The position numbers and the translations under genes were made by a program. Shown here in pieces: positions 57,255 to 64,000 of a stretch of 64,000 bases of DNA. The stretch's first letter is position 1, and every line of letters starts with the position of its first letter. Location: NCBI RefSeq assembly GCF_028765345.1, contig NZ_JARAJZ010000001.1:496001-560000 (forward strand). The letters run 5' to 3'. The notes under the pieces are model-generated. The model searched no databases. It was not told the DNA's origin and saw nothing but the letters and a program-made list of their open reading frames with translations. Source of the DNA: Sporolactobacillus sp. CQH2019. GTDB taxonomy: Bacteria; Bacillota; Bacilli; Bacillales; Sporolactobacillaceae.

Positions 57255-58184
57255 TTATTGATTCGTATCGGCACGGGTTTCCATTCTGATCAGTTCGTCG
57301 TGACGCCGGCGTGAATCGGGCCCGACCTGTTCATCCGCGTGATAAGACGACCGGACAAGCGGACCCGCTTCGCAATGCCTGAACCCTTTCGCTAAAGCGA
57401 TTTCCCGAAGTTCAGCGAACTCTTCGGGCCGGTAATAACGGACAACGTCAAGATGCTTGCGGGTCGGCTGAAGATACTGGCCGATCGTCATAATGTCGAC
57501 ATGACTTGCGAGAAGGTCATCCATTACCTGAAGAATTTCTTCTTTTGTTTCGCCAAGGCCGACCATAATGCTGGACTTAGTCGGCGTATTCGGGCTCAGT
57601 TCCTTCACACGCCGCAGAACGCCGAGGGAACGGTCATAAGTCGCGATTGCGCGGACCCTTTTGGTCAGCCTGCGCACCGTTTCAATATTATGATCGAAAA
57701 TATCGGGTTTTGCGTCCATTAATGTGAGGATGCTGCTGTCGTCCCCTTTCATATCGGAAGGAAGCACTTCGATCGTGCAGTACGGAGCTTTCCGGCGAAT
57801 CGCCCGGATTGTTTCGGCAAATACATAAGCGCCGCCGTCCTTCAGATCATCGCGGGCGACCGCGGTCACGACCACATGCCGCAGCTGCATTTTTTTGACC
57901 GAATCGGCGACCCGTTCAGGTTCTCTGAGATCAAGTTCCGTCGGCCGGCCGGTCTGGACTGCGCAGAACCGGCAGCCGCGCGTGCAGATGTTGCCGAGAA
58001 TCATAAACGTGGCCGTCCGCCTCGCCGCCCAGCATTCGTGAATGTTCGGACATTTTGCCTCCTCGCAGACCGTATGCAGCCTTTCATCGCGTATGAGGTG
58101 CTTGATTCCGCGGAAATCCTGGTTGGTGTTAATTCTGATCTTAAGCCAGTCCGGTTTCCTTAAATATTCTCCCTGTTTTCCCAT
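57255..58184 (-). CDS. lipA: Lipoyl synthase LipA
   Basis: 309-residue radical-SAM enzyme inserting two sulfurs into protein-bound octanoyl groups. Auxiliary-cluster cysteines are in [13 protein letters not shown], the radical-SAM motif is CTRGCRFC, and the C-terminal RSSYHADEQ carries the serine ligand. The N-terminal [13 protein letters not shown] is typical. The gene follows lipM by 33 bases. GcvH (14.6 kb) is its expected substrate carrier. Confidence 0.96.
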   Translation of the reverse strand: MGKQGEYLRKPDWLKIRINTNQDFRGIKHLIRDERLHTVCEEAKCPNIHECWAARRTATFMILGNICTRGCRFCAVQTGRPTELDLREPERVADSVKKMQLRHVVVTAVARDDLKDGGAYVFAETIRAIRRKAPYCTIEVLPSDMKGDDSSILTLMDAKPDIFDHNIETVRRLTKRVRAIATYDRSLGVLRRVKELSPNTPTKSSIMVGLGETKEEILQVMDDLLASHVDIMTIGQYLQPTRKHLDVVRYYRPEEFAELREIALAKGFRHCEAGPLVRSSYHADEQVGPDSRRRHDELIRMETRADTNQ

Positions 58185-58217
58185 ATCTGGTCCTCCCTTT
58201 TTGTGCCGGATCGCCTG

Positions 58218-59039
58218 TCAGCGCGAATAATTCCATTCGTCCGATTCATACTTTGACTGAGCCAGCGCCAGGACTTTGCCTTCCTCATCCTTATCAAGTT
58301 CCGTCCGGATAAGCTCCACACCCAGCCCCTGCTCAAATCCACGGTAAAAAGCCTGCTTGGCCTCCTCAAGCGTCACCTTGCGGCCTGCCAGGCGTTCCAG
58401 CGTAACAGCCTTGCCGCCGAAGGCCCGTTTCGCGCGTTCTTTTATCCGTTCGTTCTCATATTGAAAACAGTCGAATAATTCATCTTCGTCCACCGTAAGC
58501 GGGATCGAACCGTGCTGGAGAATCATGCCTTTCTGTCTCGTCTGAGCGCTTCCGGCGGCTTTGCGGCCCTCAACGACCAATTCATACCAGGAAGCCTCCT
58601 CAAAACAGACAGGCGAATGAGACGTTCTATGACTTTGTTTCGGAATGGCCAGTTCAGCCGTCAGGCCGAGCGCCCGGAATCCTTCAAGCAATCCTGCAGA
58701 GAGCACACGATAAGCGCCGACGACGGATCCGGGCATCCCCGGATAATCCTCCGGTAAAATCACGCTGTACGTCAGCTCATCATGATGCAGAACCGCCAAT
58801 CCTCCCGTCAGCCGCCGCACCAGCCGGAAACCGCGGGCGCGGATCGCGTTTCGGTCGATGCGCCCCGCTGTTTTCTGAAAATAACCGATCGAAAGGCCCG
58901 GAGGATCCCACCCGTAAAAACGAAGAATCGGCTGTTTCCGTCCTTCTGCTTCCCGCTGAAGCAGATACTCATCGAGGGCCATATTGTATGCCGGCGTATG
59001 CTGCCCTGAATCCAGAAAAAGCCACTGCTTAACCACCAA
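58218..59039 (-). CDS. lipM: Octanoyl-[ACP]:GcvH octanoyltransferase LipM
   Basis: 273 residues of the LplA/LipM/BPL fold: WLFLDSGQHTPAYNMALDEYL, PILRFYGWDPPGLSIGYFQ, RRLTGG and HHDELTYSV. The catalytic Cys145 is in SPVCFEEASWYELVVEGRK with Lys160. The Cys distinguishes LipM from lipoate ligases. It transfers octanoate from ACP to GcvH. Start TTG at 59037-59039 with AAGTGAG upstream. lipM-lipA form an operon. Confidence 0.92.
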   Translation of the reverse strand: MVVKQWLFLDSGQHTPAYNMALDEYLLQREAEGRKQPILRFYGWDPPGLSIGYFQKTAGRIDRNAIRARGFRLVRRLTGGLAVLHHDELTYSVILPEDYPGMPGSVVGAYRVLSAGLLEGFRALGLTAELAIPKQSHRTSHSPVCFEEASWYELVVEGRKAAGSAQTRQKGMILQHGSIPLTVDEDELFDCFQYENERIKERAKRAFGGKAVTLERLAGRKVTLEEAKQAFYRGFEQGLGVELIRTELDKDEEGKVLALAQSKYESDEWNYSR

Positions 59040-59294
59040 AACTCACTTCCCTGTACCCGTAATTATGGCAACGTTTTCATATTATCGCCGGTCCTGCTGA
59101 GGAATCATTTCCAGTCCGGCATGCTTTATGAATAATTTAATATGAGTATCCCTTAGCTCATTTTCCTGCTGTGCTGTCAGATGATGATCAACTTTTCCTG
59201 AGGCCGTCACTCACTCGAAAGAAGATGAGCCTTTCTGCAATGAATAAACTTTCTAACAATTTGATAGATCAGGTGCAGCGGAACCGGGCGTAAT

Positions 59295-59563
59295 GGCCGA
59301 TAAACAGCGCGCAACGACCGATAACTCCCCTGCGGTGACCGATAAACGGCGCGCAACGACCGATAGACTCCCTGTGATGGCCGATAAACGGCGCGCAACG
59401 ACCGATAACTCCCCTGCGGTGACCGATAAACGGCACGCAGCGACCGATAACTCCCTGCGATGACCGATAAACGGCGCGCAACGACCGATAACTCCCCTGC
59501 GGTGACCGATAAACGGCGCGCAACGACCGATAGACTCCCTGTGATGGCCGATAAACGGCGCGG
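59295..59563. repeat. Tandem array 2: alternating 21-bp units with GACCGATAA core
   Basis: Thirteen units begin at 59295, 59316, 59337, 59358, 59379, 59400, 59421, 59442, 59462, 59483, 59504, 59525 and 59546. Type A (GRCCGATAAACGGCGCGCAAC) alternates strictly with type B (GACCGATAACTCCCCTGCGGT or GACCGATAGACTCCCTGTGAT), giving a 42-bp super-period. One B unit is 20 bp. The block 59316-59399 recurs at 59483-59563. Frames through it give repetitive peptides without ribosome sites, so I regard it as non-coding. Confidence 0.92.
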
Positions 59564-59994
59564 TTGATGACCCGGGTACGGCCGGATCATGAGTTGTGGG
59601 ATACTCATTTAATTTAATATCGACCTTTATCATATCAAGAATTACGAATAAAAGTAACCATGAAGCCTCCTTAAGAAAAACTTCCGATTCGACGCTTCGG
59701 AAAATCTTTTCGATTATCCATCCGGTTCTGCCGGGCCGGCACAATCGTTTTGTCCGTTCTAATTAAAATTCAGCAGGCCGACGGGGCCAATAATTAAATT
59801 TTTGATAACCGCCGCATGCTTTTCTTCGGGGCTTCTGCTGTGATACACTAATAAGATAGGTAATTTTAATGGATACGGGGTTCATACTGACTTAAATTGT
59901 CTTATCCGCTGCTGATACGGGCAGCCGTCCTCCTGCACCAACCGTTCGGAATTCCATCTTTTATCTTTACCTTTCTCTGAAAAAGGAGATCTGT
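59564..59994. other. Gap between tandem array 2 and the helicase gene
   Basis: About 430 bp. It includes AT-rich stretches that should contain the helicase promoter; no credible gene on either strand. Confidence 0.4.
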
Positions 59995-62900
59995 ATGATG
60001 AATGGCTATCTTCAGATGACTTTTGTGCCGCACATCGAAAACGGCTGGAATTTCTATCTATGGCTGACCGATAAAAACGGAGAACCTCTGCCCTTTGCAT
60101 CCCACGCACCGTCATGGCTGGGCGACCGTTCGCCTTACCGCTTCTTCCCCTCTCAGGCCGGATTCATCACAGGAAGCGAGAAGGCGGCCGTCTCCGGTAT
60201 AATCATGACGATGAGCAGTGCGTTTCAGATCATGAGGGACGGCAGGCTTGAGGACCGATCCGGAGAGATTCTTCCCGGAAAAACGTTCCAGTGGTTCAGC
60301 CAGATTTCCGACGCCGTTCAAATTTTATTAGACAGGGGGCACTTCTATCCCTATTTCTATCATCTCGAACGAGGAAATCACGAACGATGTTATTTCTGTG
60401 AGTGGATGCCGGACGCGAAGCTGATCGTTCAGAGCGGGCTGTTCACCGACTGGCTCAGCCGCCTGCCCCGCCTTGCACTGTCACTGGCCGATCTTCAGGA
60501 CGAGAAAGTCCGGCAGTGGCTGTACCTGATTGTCATCTTCTGGACAAACACGCTGATCCGCGACGCATCTGCGGATCTTGTGCCGTCGGGCGTCCTTTTT
60601 CCGAATGCCGCCGGCGCACTGAAATCTTCTTCATTCGAAAAGCGGCTGGCGACGGAGTTTCCGTTCAGCCATTTCGGAAAACCGTGGATTGTTTCAGACG
60701 ATCCGGATCAAATAAAGGAACTCGATCTTTTGGAGAAAGAGACAGCCGGCTGGGTACGCCCCGCCGCAACAGAACAGGCATGGAACAGGGCACTTCTCGA
60801 CTACAGGAAAAAGCAGCAGGAAACATATTTTGCACCTGAAAGGACACTGATTCTTCTCGAACCCGTCGATTCCGATCAGCTATTTTCACCGGACTCCCTA
60901 TGGGACTGCGAGCCCGCCATCCGGGGCTGGCAAAACGGCCGGCAGCTCGAACGGCCGCTCAGAAGCCTGGAACAGTCGATTCAGCCCTTGCAGAACAGCA
61001 GCTGGTTCGACAATCAGCTGAAATCTTTAAAAGGGCGGATTCCGGCCGATGTGCTTCAGCTCCTCGGTGCCCGCGGATATTTGACTTCGGCCGAAGTTTC
61101 CGATCTCTTTCAGTGTAAAGACGCGCTTGCTTCTGCTTCCATCGATCTGGTTTTTCCGGACGGTCTGAATATCCGTTCTGCCTCCCGGTCCGTTGCTGTC
61201 GATCTGATGATCGGACAGGACAGCGGTCATCAGGATTCCCTGTTCAGCCTTGCTTCGCTGATTAATTACGACTGGAGGATCGCAATCGGGGATATCAGGC
61301 TCAGTGCCGGCGATTTCATGCGCCTCGTCAAAGAAAACCAGTCTTTTATCCGCCACGGAAGCGAATGGATCCATCTGCCGATGAAACAGATGATGAAAGC
61401 CTATGAAGAAATGGGCGAAACGATCGATCTTTTCGACAAGAAGCCAAGCGTGGCCGGCGCTCTTCGTCTCCAGGCCGCACGCCTCCGGAAACGGAACAGA
61501 AAGATAACCGTTCATCTGGACTCCTCATTGGATGATTATCTAAGCCGGCTTCTGAAGAAACCGGTCAAAAATATTGCGCTGCCCGAAGGATTCCGGGGAC
61601 GGCTGCGCCCCTATCAGGAAAAAGGCTACGCCTGGCTCGTCAGCCTGCGCCACCGCCATGTCGGCGGGTGCCTGGCCGACGACATGGGACTTGGCAAAAC
61701 CGTTCAGGCGATCGCCTACCTGGATTACTGCAGAGCACAGCCGGCCGATCCGCTTCCCGGCGATATCGCTTTTGAAGGGCCCTCGCTGATTGTCTGCCCG
61801 ACATCGCTTGTTTCCAACTGGAAGCATGAATTCCGTATTTTCGCCCCGCTTCTGAACATTTACGCTCATCACGGCGGATCGCGGCTGCACGGCGACGCGC
61901 TTATCGGCCGGTTGAAGCAGGCAGATGTCATGATTACGAGTTATGCCATTTTTACAAGGGAAGCCCCTCAACTCAGACAGGTTTACTGGAAGAGCGTGAT
62001 TCTCGACGAAGCGCAGGCAATCAAGAATCCGCACGCCCAGAAAACACAGGCGCTGCGGCCGATTCAGACCGCCCACCGTCTTGTCCTTACCGGTACACCG
62101 ATTGAAAACCGGCTCGAAGAACTTTGGTCAATCATGGATTTTCTTAATCCGGGCTACCTCGGCTCACTTGAGCATTTTCGCAGACAGTTTATCCGGCCCG
62201 TTGAGAAAAAAAACAACGGTTCGAAGGCCGGGCAGCTGACCAAAATTATTCAGCCGTTTCTGCTGCGGCGCGAGAAAACCGATAAAAGAATCATCCGTGA
62301 CCTTCCTGATAAAATCGAAACTAAAAAAACGTGTTTTTTAAGCAAAGATCAGGCTTCGCTTTATCAGTCATTCGTCAACCGTCTGGCCAGAAATGTCGGA
62401 ACGGCGGAAGGCATCCGGCGAAAAGGGCTGATCCTTTCGACACTGACAAAGCTCAAACAGATTTGCGACCATCCGGCGCTTGTACTTGACCAGGAATCAG
62501 GCGGCAAAAAATCGGGCAAGCTGCAGCTCTTTTTCGACTTGCTTGATCCGCTTTTCAGCAGCAACGAAAAGGTGCTCGTATTCACCCAGTATGTTCAGAT
62601 GGGAAAATTGCTTCTTGAAAAGGTCAAAAACCGTTATCCGGATGCCACAGTTCTCTTCCTTAACGGCAGCCTGAGCGCCGAGCAGCGCGAAAACATGATC
62701 CGGCGTTTTCAGTCAGGCAGGCGTGAAAAAACATTGTTTATTCTGTCGCTCAAAGCAGGCGGAGTCGGTATTAATCTGACGGAAGCCGGCTATGTCATCC
62801 ACTATGACCGCTGGTGGAACCCGGCGGTCGAGGAGCAGGCAACAGACCGGGCATACAGAATCGGACAAAACAGAAACGTCCATGTTTATAAGCTGATCTG

Positions 62901-63051
62901 CGAAGGCACCCTCGAAGAAAGGATCGATCAGCTGATTGAACGTAAAAAAGAGCTGCAGAGACAAATTCTCGGACAAAGCGATGCCTGGCTGACCGAAATG
63001 ACGGACAAAGAGATTTTCGACTTAATCAAATTGAGGGAGGGAGTCGTTTAA
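59995..63051 (+). CDS. SNF2-family DNA helicase/translocase (YwqA-like)
   Basis: 1018 residues. The N-terminal half is the bacterial SNF2-associated region. The helicase core shows GCLADDMGLGKTVQAIAYL (motif I, about 555-573), CPTSLVSNWKHEF (Ia), DEAQAIKNP (II, about 670), LTGTPIENRLEELW (III, about 697), TQYVQMGKLL, SLKAGGVGINLTEAGYVIHY (V) and EQATDRAYRIGQ (VI, about 950). These enzymes move on duplex DNA and remodel protein-DNA complexes. It is paired with a SWIM-domain gene two bases downstream, as in B. subtilis ywqA-ywqB. RBS AAAAAGGAG precedes the ATG. Confidence 0.93.
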   Translation: MMNGYLQMTFVPHIENGWNFYLWLTDKNGEPLPFASHAPSWLGDRSPYRFFPSQAGFITGSEKAAVSGIIMTMSSAFQIMRDGRLEDRSGEILPGKTFQWFSQISDAVQILLDRGHFYPYFYHLERGNHERCYFCEWMPDAKLIVQSGLFTDWLSRLPRLALSLADLQDEKVRQWLYLIVIFWTNTLIRDASADLVPSGVLFPNAAGALKSSSFEKRLATEFPFSHFGKPWIVSDDPDQIKELDLLEKETAGWVRPAATEQAWNRALLDYRKKQQETYFAPERTLILLEPVDSDQLFSPDSLWDCEPAIRGWQNGRQLERPLRSLEQSIQPLQNSSWFDNQLKSLKGRIPADVLQLLGARGYLTSAEVSDLFQCKDALASASIDLVFPDGLNIRSASRSVAVDLMIGQDSGHQDSLFSLASLINYDWRIAIGDIRLSAGDFMRLVKENQSFIRHGSEWIHLPMKQMMKAYEEMGETIDLFDKKPSVAGALRLQAARLRKRNRKITVHLDSSLDDYLSRLLKKPVKNIALPEGFRGRLRPYQEKGYAWLVSLRHRHVGGCLADDMGLGKTVQAIAYLDYCRAQPADPLPGDIAFEGPSLIVCPTSLVSNWKHEFRIFAPLLNIYAHHGGSRLHGDALIGRLKQADVMITSYAIFTREAPQLRQVYWKSVILDEAQAIKNPHAQKTQALRPIQTAHRLVLTGTPIENRLEELWSIMDFLNPGYLGSLEHFRRQFIRPVEKKNNGSKAGQLTKIIQPFLLRREKTDKRIIRDLPDKIETKKTCFLSKDQASLYQSFVNRLARNVGTAEGIRRKGLILSTLTKLKQICDHPALVLDQESGGKKSGKLQLFFDLLDPLFSSNEKVLVFTQYVQMGKLLLEKVKNRYPDATVLFLNGSLSAEQRENMIRRFQSGRREKTLFILSLKAGGVGINLTEAGYVIHYDRWWNPAVEEQATDRAYRIGQNRNVHVYKLICEGTLEERIDQLIERKKELQRQILGQSDAWLTEMTDKEIFDLIKLREGVV

Positions 63052-63053
63052 AC

Positions 63054-63617
63054 ATGGCCCAATCATTGACTCTGCACAGTTCGGCACTCTCCGAATGGTT
63101 CGGCCGTTTTGCCGGGAACGGCCGGCCGAACGAAATCGAACGCGGAATCGAACTTTTCCGGAACAGCCATGTCTGGGATTACCGCGCTACACCGACAGGT
63201 ATTCATGCAAGCGTTGAAGACCGGCAGCTCGCCTTTTTTCAAGTGGGCGTCACCTGGATCAACGCATTGAATCAGTCCGTCGGCCCGGAATGCTTTCTCC
63301 CGGATCCCCCGGGTAACCTGGCCATGCGCTGTACCTGTGGATCCGATAAGATGCCCTGTGCCCATGTCGCGGCTGCGATCGTTTACTGGATCAGCGAACT
63401 TGATAAAAAGAACCTGGAGTCCCCGTCGCTTCTCGCCGAGAAAGCCGAGCGGGATTACGGCAGAAAGCTGGCGCTCTTCCGCAAACTTTCAAAAGAGAAG
63501 GCTGCGTCTTTTGCCGAATTTAACGTTGACAGCCTTCAGCTGCGTCCGGATCTGCAGAAAGAAGTCAGCCGGATAGCCACCCGGGTAATGCGGGAGATGC
63601 GCGGCCGGACGACATGA
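63054..63617 (+). CDS. SWIM zinc-finger protein, partner of the SNF2 helicase
   Basis: 187 residues. The SWIM motif CTCGSDKMPCAHVAA (C-x-C-xn-C-x-H) lies at about residues 92-106, preceded by an N-terminal region with GIELFRNSHVWDYRAT. SWIM domains mediate DNA or protein binding and often accompany SNF2 ATPases. The ATG lies two bases after the helicase stop, with GGGAGG inside the helicase 3' end, so translation is coupled. The annotated length is shorter than some SWIM partners, but the stop is clear. Confidence 0.85.
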   Translation: MAQSLTLHSSALSEWFGRFAGNGRPNEIERGIELFRNSHVWDYRATPTGIHASVEDRQLAFFQVGVTWINALNQSVGPECFLPDPPGNLAMRCTCGSDKMPCAHVAAAIVYWISELDKKNLESPSLLAEKAERDYGRKLALFRKLSKEKAASFAEFNVDSLQLRPDLQKEVSRIATRVMREMRGRTT

Positions 63618-63625
63618 GACATCCG

Positions 63626-64000
63626 TCAGCCGCCGGCCGGTCTGCCGCCTGCAGCACCGTTTCCGCCGCCGGCAAGAGCAAAAGGCCCGATCCGCCGCTC
63701 CCCGTTCTCTTCTCCGTCGATCCTTGTCCGCGACATGCTCCTGATCCCGTATTGGAACAATTTCTCAATCAGAACGTCAATGCGGTCCGGCCGGCCTTCG
63801 GCTGTAATGAGCGTCCCGCCTGATCCATCATCCCTCAGTGAAAGGCGGAGCGTTTCGTCCGGTGCTTTTCTTTCATAGAGCCAAAGCGGCCTTGCCGCGA
63901 TCCTGATCACGGCCAGTTCCTTTTCAGCGGCGGCCGGCCTTTCCTCTTCAACCGCGGCCCCCTCAAAATATCCGGAACGGATCCGGGCAAGTTCCGATCC
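63626..64000 (-). CDS. C-terminal part of an unidentified protein (runs off the window end)
   Basis: At least 124 residues; the frame is open to the window edge. It has an acidic/Ala-rich segment (EGAAVEEERPAAAEKELA), a compact domain (IRIAARPLWLYERKAPDETL, then RPDRIDVLIEKLFQYGI) and a Gly-rich tail. Upstream sequence is needed to name it. It converges with the SWIM gene, 8 bases between the stops. Confidence 0.6.
   Translation of the reverse strand, partial: GSELARIRSGYFEGAAVEEERPAAAEKELAVIRIAARPLWLYERKAPDETLRLSLRDDGSGGTLITAEGRPDRIDVLIEKLFQYGIRSMSRTRIDGEENGERRIGPFALAGGGNGAAGGRPAGG

Noticed and set aside
59295-59563. CRISPR array
   Set aside because: Period is 21 bp with only about 9 variable bases, reused between units. 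CRISPR repeats of 24 or more bases with unique spacers near 30 bases are absent, as are cas genes.
59207-59744. Minus-strand ORFs with repeated IGHHRES/LSVVARR-type peptides
   Set aside because: Overlapping frames through tandem array 2, no start signal, and one 20-bp unit shifts the frame.

Overview
The window comes from a low-to-mid-GC (roughly 50 % by eye) endospore-forming member of the Bacillales, most likely Sporolactobacillus or a close relative. Spore genes (lytH, yunB, two CotF-type coat genes), the Bacillus-type blocks yutFED, yunBCD and sufCDSUB, SigI/RsgI, class Ib nrdIEF, LipM-type octanoyl transfer and SAM-I (S-box) riboswitches all point that way. The genus is inferred; no rRNA or other marker is present. 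I saw no tRNA, rRNA, prophage, insertion sequence or CRISPR.

Layout. 1-6.6 kb: 5' part of a Ku (NHEJ) gene, yutF-yutE-yutD, lytH, yunB, yunC, yunD. 6.7-12.4 kb: the sufCDSUB Fe-S assembly operon, with two promoter candidates that each overlap a Fur-box-like sequence. 12.4-15 kb: sigI-rsgI and gcvH. 15.2-18.9 kb: two coat genes, a secreted CAP protein, an SGNH hydrolase and ypjP. 19-22.8 kb: nrdI-nrdE-nrdF behind a pair of NrdR boxes. 23-26.8 kb: ppx-ppk.

27-48.8 kb is a sulfur-acquisition region. It holds a transsulfuration-family PLP enzyme and a SAM-I riboswitch about 0.6 kb upstream of it; copper genes ycnJ-ycnI; and a sulfonate-type ABC transporter with two different binding proteins. 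Divergent from the transporter is an operon of an FMNH2-dependent monooxygenase, an ATP-grasp ligase and an SsuE-like FMN reductase. Next come a LysR regulator and a long operon of glutaredoxin, MetN, MetP, two different luciferase-like monooxygenases, MetQ and an M20 deacylase. This resembles the B. subtilis ytmI/cmo/sndA S-alkyl-cysteine salvage operon with the Tcy transporter replaced by a MetNPQ set. A second SAM-I riboswitch with terminator precedes a MetE-like methyltransferase.

48.8-59.9 kb: glutamate synthase gltB-gltD with divergent gltC and a perfect GltC-type box, then lipM-lipA. LipM and LipA should work with the GcvH encoded at 14.6 kb in lipoate assembly. 60-64 kb: an SNF2 helicase and SWIM zinc-finger pair, and an unidentified gene cut by the window end.

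Two intergenic tandem arrays, at 49.0 kb and 59.3-59.6 kb, have unrelated sequence but the same 21-bp period. Several candidate small genes (44-72 codons) are also listed, with lower confidence.
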